Assembly (NCBI RefSeq): GCF_021390155.1
Contig: NZ_CP089985.1
Span: 1,375,001-1,439,000 of the forward strand
Length of the DNA: 64,000 bases
Direction of reading: 5' to 3'
From: Pseudomonas sp. HN11
Lineage (GTDB): Bacteria; Pseudomonadota; Gammaproteobacteria; Pseudomonadales; Pseudomonadaceae
Shown here: one piece after another, positions 1 to 15,704 of the stretch
Position numbering within the stretch: the first letter of the stretch is position 1
How the letters are laid out: each line of letters opens with the position of its first letter
The notes under the pieces: generated by a model
Told to the model about the DNA's origin: nothing
The model's database searches: none
Seen by the model: only the letters and a program-made list of their open reading frames with translations
Translations under genes and position numbers: made by a program

Positions 1-645
1 ATCGCTCGCCTGGACGACCAGCCGGTAATGGTGATCGGTCACCAGAAAGGCCGTGAAGTGCGCGAGAAAGTGCGTCGCAACTTCGGCATGCCGCGTCCTG
101 AAGGCTACCGCAAGGCTTGCCGCCTGATGGAAATGGCCGAGCGCTTCAAGATGCCGATCCTGACGTTCATCGACACCCCGGGTGCTTACCCAGGTATTGA
201 CGCAGAAGAGCGCAACCAGAGCGAGGCGATCGCCTGGAATCTGCGCGTCATGGCCCGCCTGAAAACCCCGATCATTGCCACTGTGATTGGTGAAGGTGGT
301 TCCGGCGGCGCTCTGGCCATCGGCGTCTGCGACCAGCTGAACATGCTGCAATACTCGACCTACGCGGTGATTTCGCCGGAAGGTTGCGCTTCGATCCTGT
401 GGAAAACCGCCGAAAAAGCGCCGGACGCTGCCGAAGCCATGGGTATCACCGCCGATCGCCTCAAAGGCCTGGGTATCGTCGACAAAGTGATCGCGGAGCC
501 ATTGGGCGGCGCCCATCGCGACCCGGCTGCCGCTGCTGCGACCATCCGCGCTGAACTGGGCTCGCAACTGGCGATGCTCAAGAAGCTCGATAACGAAGCG
601 CTGCTGGCCCGTCGTTATGAGCGTCTGATGAGCTACGGTCTGTAA
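1..645 (+). CDS. accA: Acetyl-CoA carboxylase carboxyltransferase subunit alpha (3' part)
   Basis: This is the C-terminal 214 residues of AccA; the reading frame is open from base 1, so the gene begins upstream of the window (the family is about 315 residues). With AccD it forms the cytoplasmic carboxyltransferase that moves CO2 from biotin-BCCP to acetyl-CoA, the first committed step of fatty acid synthesis. Visible signatures are the crotonase-like core with [10 protein letters not shown] and the glycine-rich [12 protein letters not shown] stretch that binds the CoA thioester, then the typical [12 protein letters not shown] segment. It lies directly before tilS, separated by a REP palindrome pair, as in other pseudomonads. 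Identity is secure; only the N-terminus is unseen. Confidence 0.97.
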   Translation: MARLDDQPVMVIGHQKGREVREKVRRNFGMPRPEGYRKACRLMEMAERFKMPILTFIDTPGAYPGIDAEERNQSEAIAWNLRVMARLKTPIIATVIGEGGSGGALAIGVCDQLNMLQYSTYAVISPEGCASILWKTAEKAPDAAEAMGITADRLKGLGIVDKVIAEPLGGAHRDPAAAAATIRAELGSQLAMLKKLDNEALLARRYERLMSYGL

Positions 646-662
646 GGCTACGCAGGATTAAA

Positions 663-752
663 TGTGGGGGCGGGCTTGCTCGCGAAGGCAGAGTGTCAGT
701 CACTGAAGAGGTTGACCAATACACCGCCTTCGCGAGCAAGCCCGCTGCCACA
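663..752. repeat. REP palindrome pair A between accA and tilS
   Basis: Two arms in inverted orientation (663-689 and 726-752) share the core GCGGGCTTGCTCGCGAAGGC and its complement, separated by about 36 bases of unrelated sequence. The same core recurs at 15705-15796, 31641-31729 and 34887-34953. This matches the extragenic REP/REPIN elements of fluorescent pseudomonads. The RNA could fold into a long hairpin and may help stabilise or end the accA transcript. Confidence 0.85.
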
Positions 753-804
753 TTTGCCTTGTGTATGCTGAGTTATTGCATTCCAGAGAGTGGCGGTACT
801 TTCC

Positions 805-2124
805 ATGAAGCCTTCCTTAGCCGCCAAGCTCCTGCACGTTCTGTCACCCTGGCGCAATGCTCCGGCCTGGCACGTCGCATTCTCGGGTGGACTTGATTCC
901 ACCGTCCTGCTGCATCTCCTGGCCAGTCTGGCCAATACCGACACCCTACCGCCCATCAGCGCTGTCCATGTTCATCATGGCTTGCAAGCTGCCGCTGATG
1001 CGTGGCCCGCTCACTGTCAGTCGATTTGCGACGATCTGGGTGTTTCCCTGCGCGTTAAGCGCGTCCAGGTACACCCCGGCGCCAGTCTTGAGCGTGCTGC
1101 CCGCGAGGCGCGTTACCAGGCGTTTATCGAGGTGACCGGTGCAGGAGAGGTGCTACTGACGGGTCAGCATCGCGACGATCAGGCGGAAACCCTGTTGTTC
1201 CGCCTCCTGCGTGGGGCGGGGGTGCGGGGGGGGGCGGGAATGCCAGCACAGCGCCCATTGGCGACTGGCTACCTTGTGCGGCCTTTGTTGGATATCTCGC
1301 GGGCAGAGTTGGAAGCCTATGCCGGGGTGCATCAGCTCAACTGGATCGAGGATCCTTCCAACGCGGACTCGCAATTCTCCCGAAATTACCTGCGTCACCG
1401 CGTGCTTCCGATACTGGCGGAGCGTTGGCCCCAGGCAGCCTCGAGCCTGGCGCGCGCCGCCGAACACCTGAGTGAAGCCCAGGGCCTGCTGGATGAGCTG
1501 GCGCGGCAGGATCTGCAAGCGGCCGATCAACCTTCGCCGTTTCCCTGGTTGCACTTGCCTTCGTTGGTGCTTACGCCGCTGCGCGAGCTCTCCGATGCCC
1601 GTCAGCGCAATGCCCTGCGCCACTGGCTAACCCCTCTGACCCGGTTACCTGCCAGCGACCACTGGGCCAGCTGGTTATCCCTACGGGATGCCAAAGGCGA
1701 CGCACGGCCTTTGTGGCGACTGGCGGACGGTGATCTACACCGCAGCGGTGAGCGCATCTGGTGGTTGCCCTCCACTTGGTCGGAATTTTCCGACATGTCG
1801 GTGAGCTGGCCCGATCCGCAAAACCCACTAGAGTTACCCGGCAATGGCCAGGTGAAACTGGCGGGCAAGGTGCCTGGAGGTCCATTGGCGATCCGCTACC
1901 GCCGGGGCGGTGAAATTGTTGAGGTGTCCGGTCGAGGCCGGCGCGACTTGAAGCGCCTGCTTAACGAAAGTGGCCTGCCGGGTTGCGTCCGTGGCAGATT
2001 GCCGCTGCTCTACCGGGGCGAGCAATTGCTAGGCGCGCCTAGCCTCGCGGGACTCTGGCCGGCACCGAGTGATGAATGGCAATTACATTGGTTGCCACAG
2101 ACCTGCGATCAAGGTTTGAGCTGA
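805..2124 (+). CDS. tilS: tRNA(Ile)-lysidine synthetase TilS
   Basis: TilS adds lysine to C34 of the CAU-anticodon tRNA-Ile, changing both its amino-acid identity and codon reading from Met to Ile. The ATP pyrophosphatase P-loop SGGLDST is at residues 27-33, followed by HVHHGL and the HRDDQAET motif typical of the family; a C-terminal TilS substrate-binding domain follows. I chose ATG 805 over the in-frame GTG at 790 because it places the P-loop at the usual distance from the N-terminus; GTG 790 remains possible. A run of nine G (1226-1234) around residue 142 is unusual in an essential gene; it encodes GVRGGAG where relatives usually have a larger residue after GVRG. The gene lies between accA and pyrG as in other Pseudomonas. 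Confidence 0.95.
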   Translation: MKPSLAAKLLHVLSPWRNAPAWHVAFSGGLDSTVLLHLLASLANTDTLPPISAVHVHHGLQAAADAWPAHCQSICDDLGVSLRVKRVQVHPGASLERAAREARYQAFIEVTGAGEVLLTGQHRDDQAETLLFRLLRGAGVRGGAGMPAQRPLATGYLVRPLLDISRAELEAYAGVHQLNWIEDPSNADSQFSRNYLRHRVLPILAERWPQAASSLARAAEHLSEAQGLLDELARQDLQAADQPSPFPWLHLPSLVLTPLRELSDARQRNALRHWLTPLTRLPASDHWASWLSLRDAKGDARPLWRLADGDLHRSGERIWWLPSTWSEFSDMSVSWPDPQNPLELPGNGQVKLAGKVPGGPLAIRYRRGGEIVEVSGRGRRDLKRLLNESGLPGCVRGRLPLLYRGEQLLGAPSLAGLWPAPSDEWQLHWLPQTCDQGLS

Positions 2125-2144
2125 TAGAGCCTTTCCGGTAGACT
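2116..2144 (+). promoter_or_regulatory. Candidate sigma-70 promoter for pyrG
   Basis: TTGAGC (2116-2121) and TAGACT (2139-2144) are separated by 17 bases and sit across the tilS stop codon, about 250 bases before pyrG. The spacing and sequence fit a sigma-70 promoter. A similar TCCGGTAGACT string recurs at 4891-4901 ahead of eno. No transcript data are available. Confidence 0.45.
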
Positions 2145-2376
2145 ACGCTCCCTTCTTGATACAACTTCTGTGGATTCGACTGAATCGCAGCAGTTGCCGA
2201 TTACCAAGCAGTCTTTGCTGGGCGATTCCAAAAAATGTGTAGCGATCAACGTACCGGTGTTTCATTGCTGGTCTGTCACCACGCGGCGGTTTTTTTGAAA
2301 GGTGCACTGTGATTAATGCAGGTGATCGGGGGCTTCGGCCTCTCTTCGCTTTCCCCGGCGGCTCGGACCGCTTTAA

Positions 2377-4880
<2,504 letters not shown>

Positions 4881-4895
4881 ACGTCGTTTCTCCGG

Positions 4896-6327
<1,432 letters not shown>

Positions 6328-6498
6328 TCAGTAAGTGGTAAAAAGTCAGCCGATTGCATCGGAAAATTCACGACAGTGTGTATTTCGACGCTAATCTGAT
6401 GGCTATCAAGCACAAGCCTGGGTCTTCCAGGCTTCGTGCTATCAGTTGCTTCAAAAGTTTTGCATGGCTGTCTTTTTTCACTGGATACCCGATATTCG

Positions 6499-6777
6499 AT
6501 GCGCAGTCCCAATTGGTTGTTCCTCGTCTTGCTCTTGTTGCTGGCTGGCCTGCAGTACCGCCTATGGGTGGGTAATGGCAGTTTTGCGCAGGTAAAAGAC
6601 CTGACCGAGCAAATTGCTGCACAGCACGCCGAAAACGAGATCTTGCTGGAGCGCAACCGCGTCCTCGATGCCGAAGTGCTTGAGCTGAAAAAAGGTACGG
6701 AGACCGTTGAAGAGCGGGCACGTCATGAACTGGGCATGGTCAAGGAGGGCGAAACCCTCTACCAGTTGGCCCAATGA
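6499..6777 (+). CDS. ftsB: Cell division protein FtsB
   Basis: FtsB is a small bitopic inner-membrane protein that joins FtsL and FtsQ in the divisome and activates septal peptidoglycan synthesis. The 92-residue product has one membrane segment near the N-terminus (WLFLVLLLLLAGLQYRLW) and then a periplasmic coiled coil rich in Glu, Leu and Gln (about residues 30-70). The start at 6499 gives MRSPNWLF, the familiar beginning; the upstream extension is not conserved in character. The stop overlaps the ispD start in an ATGA arrangement, indicating translational coupling. Confidence 0.93.
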   Translation: MRSPNWLFLVLLLLLAGLQYRLWVGNGSFAQVKDLTEQIAAQHAENEILLERNRVLDAEVLELKKGTETVEERARHELGMVKEGETLYQLAQ

Positions 6778-7481
6778 ACCACGGTTTGCCGGCCTTCTGG
6801 GCCGTGATTCCTGCCGCGGGCGTCGGTGCCCGCATGGCCGCGGACCGTCCCAAGCAATACCTGCAACTGGGCGGGCGCACTATTCTCGAACACAGCCTTG
6901 GCTGTTTTCTCGATCATCCATCGCTCAAGGGCTTGGTGGTCAGTCTGGCTTCCGATGATCCTTATTGGCCCACCTTGGCGTGTGCGGCTGACCCTCGTAT
7001 CCAGCGTGCGGACGGCGGTTCTGAGCGTTCGGGCTCGGTACTCAATGCACTGTTGCACCTGAATGCCCTGGGCGCCGGCGATGAGGACTGGGTACTGGTA
7101 CACGATGCGGCGCGGCCGAACCTGAGTCGTGATGACCTCGACAAGCTACTGGCTGAGCTGGCGGACGACCCGGTCGGCGGCCTGCTGGCCGTTCCGGCCC
7201 GTGACACGCTCAAGCGCATCGACAAGCAGGGGCGCGTGGTCGAGACCGTCGACCGTAGCCTGATCTGGCAAGCCTACACACCACAGATGTTCCGCCTGGG
7301 TGCCTTGCATCGCGCGTTGGCCGACAGCCTGGTAGCGGATGCCGTCATCACCGACGAAGCGTCGGCCATGGAGTGGTCCGGTCAGGCGCCGCGCCTGATC
7401 GAAGGACGCTCGGACAATATCAAGGTGACCCGGCCGGAAGACCTGGAGTGGTTGCGGTCGCGGTGGGCCAATCGGCGTTAA
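6774..7481 (+). CDS. ispD: 2-C-methyl-D-erythritol 4-phosphate cytidylyltransferase
   Basis: IspD transfers CMP from CTP to MEP in the non-mevalonate isoprenoid pathway. The 235-residue product shows the CTP-binding loop PAAGVGARM near residue 13, followed by the PKQY motif, and VHDAARP, all diagnostic. It overlaps ftsB by 4 bases. ispF, the second-next enzyme in the pathway, lies 3 kb downstream beyond the formaldehyde genes rather than adjacent as in enterics, which is the normal Pseudomonas layout. The 3' end overlaps the convergent LysR gene by 4 bases. Confidence 0.96.
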   Translation: MNHGLPAFWAVIPAAGVGARMAADRPKQYLQLGGRTILEHSLGCFLDHPSLKGLVVSLASDDPYWPTLACAADPRIQRADGGSERSGSVLNALLHLNALGAGDEDWVLVHDAARPNLSRDDLDKLLAELADDPVGGLLAVPARDTLKRIDKQGRVVETVDRSLIWQAYTPQMFRLGALHRALADSLVADAVITDEASAMEWSGQAPRLIEGRSDNIKVTRPEDLEWLRSRWANRR

Positions 7482-8377
7482 GCCTCACCATACTCGGGTC
7501 TTTCAGCCAGCCCGGTTTTCAAGAAATCCACCAACTTCCTGACCTTCGGCGACAAATGCCGCTGCTGTGGATAGAGCGCCCACACTGCCGTATTCGGCGG
7601 TTGATGCGCCTCCAGCAAAGACACCAATGCGCCACTGTGCAGGTGTTCCAGCACGTAATAGTCCGGCAACTGGCATAACCCCACGCCCTGCAGCGTCGCA
7701 TCCAGCACCGCCTGCCCACTGTTACAGCGCCAGTTTCCCTGCACACGTTGGGAAAATTCCCGCCCGTCCTGGGCCAGTTGCCAGATATCAGAACTGCCAA
7801 TCAAGCAGTTATGCCGACTCAATTCCGACAAGCTATGGGGCCGTCCATATCGCGCCAGGTAGGACGGCGACGCGCACAAGTACATGCGCCTAGGCGCCAG
7901 TCGGCTTGCCACCATGCGCGAATCCTGCAAGCGCCCCAGGCGGATCGCCAAGTCGAGGCCTTCGTGCACCAGGTCCAACTGACGGTTGCTCAGCTCGATA
8001 TCCACCCGCAATTGCGGATAGAGCCCCATGAACCGCGTGACCAGCGGCACGATAAAGCGCTCGCCATAAGCCACGGCGCAGGTCATGCGCAACATGCCCT
8101 TGGGCTCGCTGGTGAGGTCGCCCACCGCGCGCAGGGCTTCTTCGCGACCGTCCTGCAGGCGCTGGCAATGTTGCAGGAAGGTCTGGCCTGCTTCGGTCAG
8201 GGTCACTTTGCGCGTACTGCGATACAGCAGCCGCGTTTGCAGGCGTTCCTCCAGGCACGCCACCTGCCGGCTGATATGCGAAGACGACACCCCCAGGCGC
8301 TCCGCCGCTGCCGTGAACTGGTTGCATTCGGCGACAGCGACGAATTCATCGATGCCTTCCCAGCGGTTTTCCAACAT
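7478..8377 (-). CDS. gfnR: LysR-family regulator of the formaldehyde genes (GfnR-like)
   Basis: A 299-residue LysR-type transcription factor: an N-terminal winged helix-turn-helix (about residues 5-65, with ERLGVSSSHISRQVACLEERL as recognition region) and a C-terminal effector-binding domain. It is transcribed divergently from adhC-fghA with a 109-base shared promoter region, the arrangement of PA3630 (gfnR), the regulator of glutathione-dependent formaldehyde neutralisation in P. aeruginosa. By position it most likely controls adhC. The gene symbol rests on synteny and family type; the effector is not visible in the sequence. Confidence 0.85.
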   Translation of the reverse strand: MLENRWEGIDEFVAVAECNQFTAAAERLGVSSSHISRQVACLEERLQTRLLYRSTRKVTLTEAGQTFLQHCQRLQDGREEALRAVGDLTSEPKGMLRMTCAVAYGERFIVPLVTRFMGLYPQLRVDIELSNRQLDLVHEGLDLAIRLGRLQDSRMVASRLAPRRMYLCASPSYLARYGRPHSLSELSRHNCLIGSSDIWQLAQDGREFSQRVQGNWRCNSGQAVLDATLQGVGLCQLPDYYVLEHLHSGALVSLLEAHQPPNTAVWALYPQQRHLSPKVRKLVDFLKTGLAERPEYGEA

Positions 8378-8468
8378 TGTGATTATCCCTGTACAGCAAT
8401 AAAGTTTTGCTTTTACCCGGATTATTCATCAGTCGGTCGTGTTTTACACTCACCGTCTCAATTTTTAA

Positions 8469-9599
<1,131 letters not shown>

Positions 9600-9600
9600 A

Positions 9601-9681
9601 GCAGCGGCAAGCTACGAGCTGCAAGCTGCAAGTGGGGTGTACGCCTGACTTGCCGCTTGAGGCTTGAAACTTGCAGCTGGG
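9601..9681. repeat. Imperfect inverted repeat of the GCAGCGGCAAGCT type
   Basis: The adhC-fghA gap is filled by GCAGCGGCAAGCTACGAGCT and iterated GCAAGCTGCAAG, then a complementary arm (CTTGCCGCTTGAGGCTTG, ACTTGCAGCT). A near copy with the same opening occurs at 46802-46905, and a partial copy at 30941-30978. It appears to be a second dispersed repeat family distinct from the REP elements. The RNA could fold into a stem of imperfect pairs between adhC and fghA. Confidence 0.65.
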
Positions 9682-9690
9682 AGCATCCCC

Positions 9691-10536
9691 ATGTCCCTGG
9701 AAAATATCTCGTGCCAGAAGAGTTTTGGTGGCTGGCACAAACGCTATAAGCACAGCTCCCACGTACTCGGTTGCGACATGACCTTCGCCGTCTACCTGCC
9801 GCCGCAAGCGGAGGAGGGCGGCAAATTGCCGGTGCTGTACTGGCTGTCCGGCCTCACCTGCACGGACGAGAACTTCATGCAGAAGGCCGGTGCCCAGCGC
9901 ATGGCTGCCGAGCTTGGGTTGATTATCGTCGCGCCGGACACCAGCCCGCGCGGACCGGGTGTGCCGGGCGACCCGGACAACGCCTGGGATTTTGGCCTCG
10001 GCGCCGGCTTCTACCTGAACGCCACCCAGGAACCCTGGGCCAAGCACTATCGGATGCATGACTACGTGGTGCAGGAATTACCTGCATTGGTTGAAGCGCA
10101 TTTCCCAGCATCGGACAAGCGCGGCATCAGTGGTCACTCCATGGGCGGCCACGGGGCGCTGGTGTGTGCATTGCGCAACCCGGGGCGTTACCTGTCGGTG
10201 TCGGCCTTTTCGCCGATCAACAACCCGATGGATTGCCCGTGGGGGCAGAAAGCGTTCTCCCGCTACCTGGGCGAAGAGCGCTCTAAGTGGCGCGAATGGG
10301 ACGCCTGCGTGCTGATCAGCGAAGCCACGGAAAAGCTGCCGTTGCTGGTGGACCAAGGCGACCGCGACGATTTCCTCGCCGTGCAACTCAAGCCTGAAGC
10401 CTTGCAGCAAGCGGCCAAGGCGGCCAACCATCCGCTGGAAATGCGCCTGCAACCCGGCTACGACCACAGCTACTTCTTTATCGCCAGCTTCATCGAAGAT
10501 CATTTGCGACACCATGGCCGTGCTTTGCTCGGTTAA
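9691..10536 (+). CDS. fghA: S-formylglutathione hydrolase
   Basis: FghA hydrolyses S-formylglutathione to formate and glutathione, completing the pathway begun by adhC. The 281-residue alpha/beta hydrolase has the nucleophile elbow GHSMGG with Ser150, the [12 protein letters not shown] oxyanion region, and the late GYDHSYFF motif carrying the catalytic His. ATG 9691 (MSLENIS) is preferred over the upstream in-frame ATG 9664, which lies inside the repeat. The gene ends just before a hairpin-T tract that abuts ispF. Confidence 0.96.
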   Translation: MSLENISCQKSFGGWHKRYKHSSHVLGCDMTFAVYLPPQAEEGGKLPVLYWLSGLTCTDENFMQKAGAQRMAAELGLIIVAPDTSPRGPGVPGDPDNAWDFGLGAGFYLNATQEPWAKHYRMHDYVVQELPALVEAHFPASDKRGISGHSMGGHGALVCALRNPGRYLSVSAFSPINNPMDCPWGQKAFSRYLGEERSKWREWDACVLISEATEKLPLLVDQGDRDDFLAVQLKPEALQQAAKAANHPLEMRLQPGYDHSYFFIASFIEDHLRHHGRALLG

Positions 10537-10560
10537 TGTGAGGCAAAAGTAGGTAGAATC

Positions 10561-10590
10561 ACGCCCTGAATTAAATCGGGGCGTTTTTTT
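10561..10590 (+). terminator. Intrinsic terminator of fghA abutting the ispF start codon
   Basis: ACGCCCTGA (10561-10569) pairs with TCGGGGCGT (10576-10584) across an ATTAAA loop, followed by T at 10585-10590; the next base begins the ispF ATG. This is a textbook Rho-independent terminator for adhC-fghA. Because it occupies the position of the ispF Shine-Dalgarno sequence (GGGGCG lies in the 3' arm), it could also affect ispF initiation. A TAGAAT hexamer at 10554-10559 could be the -10 of an ispF promoter starting inside the hairpin. Confidence 0.8.
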
Positions 10591-11064
10591 ATGCGTATTG
10601 GCCACGGCTACGATGTGCACCGTTTCGCTGAAGGCGATTTCATCACCCTGGGCGGCGTGCGCATTGCACACCACCACGGGTTGCTGGCTCATTCCGACGG
10701 CGACGTTGTGTTGCATGCCTTGAGCGATGCTTTGCTCGGCGCGGCTGCGTTGGGCGATATCGGCAAGCACTTTCCGGACACCGACCCGACCTTCAAGGGC
10801 GCCGACAGTCGTGTACTGCTGCGCCATGTGGTCGGCCTGATCCATGCCAAAGGCTGGAAGGTCGGCAATGTCGACAACACCATCGTGGCCCAGGCGCCGA
10901 AGATGGCCCCCCATATTGAATCGATGCGTGCCTTGATTGCCGCGGATCTTCAAATTGAACTGGATCAAGTGAACGTGAAAGCCACCACCACCGAAAAGCT
11001 CGGCTTCACCGGTCGTGAAGAGGGCATCGCCGTGCATTCCGTTGCCTTGTTGCTGCGCGCATGA
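10591..11064 (+). CDS. ispF: 2-C-methyl-D-erythritol 2,4-cyclodiphosphate synthase
   Basis: IspF cyclises CDP-ME 2-phosphate to MEcPP with loss of CMP in the MEP isoprenoid pathway. The 157-residue product begins [12 protein letters not shown], containing the zinc-binding DxH pair, and has the [24 protein letters not shown] signature and the late [11 protein letters not shown] motif. The start codon directly follows a terminator hairpin and T run, leaving no free canonical ribosome-binding site. The stop overlaps truD by 4 bases (ATGA). Confidence 0.96.
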   Translation: MRIGHGYDVHRFAEGDFITLGGVRIAHHHGLLAHSDGDVVLHALSDALLGAAALGDIGKHFPDTDPTFKGADSRVLLRHVVGLIHAKGWKVGNVDNTIVAQAPKMAPHIESMRALIAADLQIELDQVNVKATTTEKLGFTGREEGIAVHSVALLLRA

Positions 11065-12106
11065 ATGACTTGCAACTGTTGGGGCCACGGGCCTATGGCG
11101 AGGCCTTGGGCAGCGCGGTACTGAAGGCAACGGCCGAAGACTTCCAGGTCGACGAGGTGCTGGATATTCCACTGACCGGCGAAGGTGAGCACCTGTGGTT
11201 GTGGGTGGAAAAACGCGGTCTTAACACCGAGGAGGCCGCGCGGCGGATCGCCAAGGCGGCCGGCGTGCCGTTGCGCACGGTCAGCTATGCCGGCCTCAAG
11301 GACCGCCAGGCGTTGACTCGCCAATGGTTCAGCGTGCAACTGCCCGGCAAGGCCGATCCGGACATGAGTGCGGCGCAGAACGACACGCTCAAGATCCTCA
11401 AGACCGCCCGCCACAAGCGCAAGCTGCAGCGGGGCGCGCACTCAGCCAACGGTTTTACTTTGCGCCTGACGCAGTTGGCCGGCGATACCGCTGCCATCGA
11501 TGCGCGGTTGCAACTGATTGCACAACATGGCATTCCGAACTACTTCGGCGCTCAGCGTTTTGGCCACAATGGCGGCAACGTGGTGGACGCCCGTGAATGG
11601 GCCGCGCGCAAGGCCTTGCCGGAGCAGCGCAACGTGCGATCGAGGTTGCTTTCCACCGCGCGCAGTTTTTTGTTTAACAAAGTGTTGGCGGCGCGTGTGG
11701 CTGATGGCTCGTGGCAGCGTGCCCAGGTCGGCGACTTGCTGGCCTTTACCGATAGCCGCAGTTTTTTCCCGGCGGGGGAGGCGGAATGCAACGACCCGCG
11801 CCTGGCGATCCTGGACCTGCACCCGACCGGGCCGCAGTGGGGCGAAGGCGATTCGCCGGCCAGTGGTGCAACCTTTGAGCTTGAACAGGCGATTGCCGCC
11901 CAGGAAGCCGACCTGCGTGATTGGCTGGTGAATGCCGGCATGAGCCAGGAACGTCGTATTCTGCGACTGCCCATTGGCGGTTTGACGTGGCATTATCCCT
12001 CGCTGGACATTCTGCAATTGGAATTCGTCCTGCCGGCCGGATGCTTCGCCACTGTCTTGGTGCGCGAGCTTGTTGATCTGGTGCCGGTGGGGCAGACGGA
12101 CAACCC

Positions 12107-12119
<13 letters not shown>
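11061..12119 (+). CDS. truD: tRNA pseudouridine(13) synthase
   Basis: TruD isomerises U13 of tRNA-Glu to pseudouridine. The 352-residue protein has the catalytic motif YAGLKDRQA with Asp81, and the TruD insertion domain; [15 protein letters not shown] is a clear family signature. It overlaps ispF by 4 bases and surE by 13 bases, so ispF-truD-surE-pcm form one tightly coupled transcription unit. Length and motifs are normal. Confidence 0.96.
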
Positions 12120-13533
<1,414 letters not shown>

Positions 13534-13742
13534 TCATTTGTTCGCACGCAGTGAATTCTGTTGGCGGTGATGTGTCTTACGGCGGGGTCTATCGAATCAA
13601 CATGATCGGGCGTCGGTATTAAACGCACTGAATGTTTCGTTTCAGTCGTGTGCCGGTAAAAAACCAACGCCCAGTTATACTTGCGTCATATTTCAAGCCT
13701 GATACAGGCATCTATGTTCAGCCACCACAAAGGGAGCGGCGG

Positions 13743-14579
13743 GTGAGTCTCACAGGTCTTGCGCAGCGTATGAGTAAATCAAGCTTTCATCGACTGGTGC
13801 TTGGCCTCGTCTTCAGTTCCGTGTTGGTAGGATGCTCCAGCTCGCCAAGCAGCGGCGCCCGGGTGGTTGACCGTAATAATGCTGCCCCGCAAAAACCGAC
13901 GGTGACCACGGGACAATATGTGGTACGAAAGGGGGACACCCTGTTTTCGATTGCCTTCCGGTATGGCTGGGATTACAAGGCGCTTGCAGCTCGTAACAAT
14001 ATTCCCGTGCCCTACACGATACATCCGGGTCAGACGATTCGCTTCGACGGCCGTACCGGTTCAACCCCTACGGCAGTTGTGACAAACACCGGATCTTCGC
14101 CGTCGTCTTCGAGCAAAACCACCCTTATCACCCGGCCTGCAGGCAGCGTCACACCGGCGCCTGCGGCCAAGCCTGCACCCGCGCCGTTGCCGCCTGCCGG
14201 GCCCGCGCCGACTGGTTGGGGATGGCCCTCAAATGGAGTGTTGATTGGAAAATTCTCTTCAAACGGTAGTTTGAATAAAGGCATTGATATCGCCGGGGAT
14301 TTGGGACAGCCTGTTTTAGCTGCGTCTGATGGGACAGTGGTGTACGCCGGGAGTGGTTTACGGGGCTACGGCGAGCTGGTCATCATCAAACACAGCGATA
14401 CCTACGTCAGTGCTTACGGCCACAACCGTAGGCTGTTGGTTCGGGAGGGGCAGCAGGTCAAGGTCGGACAGACAATTGCCGAAATGGGGTCAACGGGTAC
14501 GGACCGGGTGAAACTGCACTTTGAGATTCGCCGCCAGGGTAAGCCTGTAGATCCGTTGCAATTCCTACCCCGTCGTTGA
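13743..14579 (+). CDS. nlpD: Lipoprotein NlpD (LysM-LytM amidase activator)
   Basis: NlpD is an outer-membrane lipoprotein that activates the amidase AmiC during cell separation. I chose the GTG at 13743, with AGGGAG 8 bases before it, giving VSLTGLAQRM, a signal peptide and lipobox LVGC. A LysM domain follows (QYVVRKGDTLFSIAFRYGWDY...), then a Pro/Ala/Ser linker and a C-terminal LytM domain. The LytM zinc ligands are degenerate: the first His position reads NKGID instead of HxGxD, and the end has LHFEI, as expected for a regulator rather than an active endopeptidase. The main rpoS promoter normally lies within nlpD in this group. Confidence 0.93.
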   Translation: MSLTGLAQRMSKSSFHRLVLGLVFSSVLVGCSSSPSSGARVVDRNNAAPQKPTVTTGQYVVRKGDTLFSIAFRYGWDYKALAARNNIPVPYTIHPGQTIRFDGRTGSTPTAVVTNTGSSPSSSSKTTLITRPAGSVTPAPAAKPAPAPLPPAGPAPTGWGWPSNGVLIGKFSSNGSLNKGIDIAGDLGQPVLAASDGTVVYAGSGLRGYGELVIIKHSDTYVSAYGHNRRLLVREGQQVKVGQTIAEMGSTGTDRVKLHFEIRRQGKPVDPLQFLPRR

Positions 14580-14589
14580 TGTGTTGCAC

Positions 14590-14619
14590 AGCCTGTTCCT
14601 CACGTAGAAGGAACAGGCT
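14590..14619 (+). promoter_or_regulatory. Perfect hairpin in the nlpD-rpoS gap (rpoS leader)
   Basis: AGCCTGTTCCT (14590-14600) pairs perfectly with AGGAACAGGCT (14609-14619), with loop CACGTAGA and no T tract afterwards. It lies 65 bases before the rpoS ATG. Since rpoS is usually transcribed from within nlpD, this would be part of the rpoS 5' leader and could influence transcript stability or translation. Confidence 0.5.
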
Positions 14620-14684
14620 CCAGCGTTGCCAAGGATAAAGGCGCCGCTTGAGCTTGAGGTCGAACTCACCAAAGGACTATAACA

Positions 14685-15689
14685 ATGGCTCTCAGTAAAG
14701 AAGCGCCGGAGTTTGACATCGACGATGAGGTTCTCCTTATGGAGACCGGTATCGCTACGGAATCGATGTCGAATGAGGGACCTGCTGTACCTTCAGTTCG
14801 CACCAAATCCAAGAACTCCACCGCATTAAAGCAACACAAGTACATTGACTACACACGGGCGCTCGATGCGACCCAGCTGTATCTCAATGAAATCGGCTTT
14901 TCCCCTCTGCTGACCCCCGAAGAAGAAGTTCACTTTGCGCGCTTGTCGCAAAAGGGCGATCCGGCCGGGCGCAAGCGCATGATTGAAAGCAACCTGCGAT
15001 TGGTGGTGAAAATCGCCCGACGCTACGTCAATCGTGGGCTGTCCCTGTTGGACCTGATCGAGGAGGGCAACCTGGGCTTGATCCGGGCTGTGGAGAAGTT
15101 CGATCCTGAGCGGGGCTTCCGCTTTTCGACCTATGCCACCTGGTGGATTCGTCAGACCATCGAACGGGCGATCATGAATCAGACTCGCACGATCCGGTTG
15201 CCGATCCATGTGGTCAAGGAGCTCAACGTCTACCTGCGGGCAGCGCGTGAGCTTACCCAGAAACTCGATCATGAACCTTCGCCCGAAGAAATCGCCAACC
15301 TGCTGGAGAAGCCGGTAGGAGAGGTCAAGCGTATGCTGGGTCTCAATGAGCGTGTGTCTTCGGTTGATGTCTCGCTGGGTCCGGATTCGGATAAAACCCT
15401 GTTGGACACCCTGACGGATGATCGTCCCACAGATCCTTGCGAGCTGTTGCAGGACGATGATCTTTCCCAAAGCATTGACCAGTGGTTATCGGAGCTCACG
15501 GACAAGCAGCGTGAGGTGGTGATTCGCCGCTTCGGCCTGCGTGGTCACGAGAGCAGCACCCTGGAGGACGTAGGCTTGGAGATCGGCCTGACTCGTGAAC
15601 GGGTGCGGCAGATCCAGGTGGAGGGGCTCAAGCGCTTGCGCGAGATCCTCGAGAAGAATGGCTTGTCGAGTGAGTCGTTGTTTCAATAA
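14685..15689 (+). CDS. rpoS: RNA polymerase sigma factor RpoS
   Basis: RpoS is the sigma factor for stationary phase and general stress. The 334-residue protein has region 1.2/2 ([67 protein letters not shown]), region 3, and region 4 helix-turn-helix ([24 protein letters not shown], here [13 protein letters not shown]). The ribosome-binding site AAAGGA precedes the ATG. A REP palindrome with a T run follows, probably ending the transcript. In P. aeruginosa rsmZ and fdxA follow rpoS; neither is seen here. Confidence 0.98.
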   Translation: MALSKEAPEFDIDDEVLLMETGIATESMSNEGPAVPSVRTKSKNSTALKQHKYIDYTRALDATQLYLNEIGFSPLLTPEEEVHFARLSQKGDPAGRKRMIESNLRLVVKIARRYVNRGLSLLDLIEEGNLGLIRAVEKFDPERGFRFSTYATWWIRQTIERAIMNQTRTIRLPIHVVKELNVYLRAARELTQKLDHEPSPEEIANLLEKPVGEVKRMLGLNERVSSVDVSLGPDSDKTLLDTLTDDRPTDPCELLQDDDLSQSIDQWLSELTDKQREVVIRRFGLRGHESSTLEDVGLEIGLTRERVRQIQVEGLKRLREILEKNGLSSESLFQ

Positions 15690-15704
15690 GCGCTGCAGGA
15701 CCCC

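Noticed and set aside
663..752. Possible CRISPR or mobile element from repeats
   Set aside because: Each site has only one or two inverted arms, no regular spacers, no cas genes; these are REP elements.
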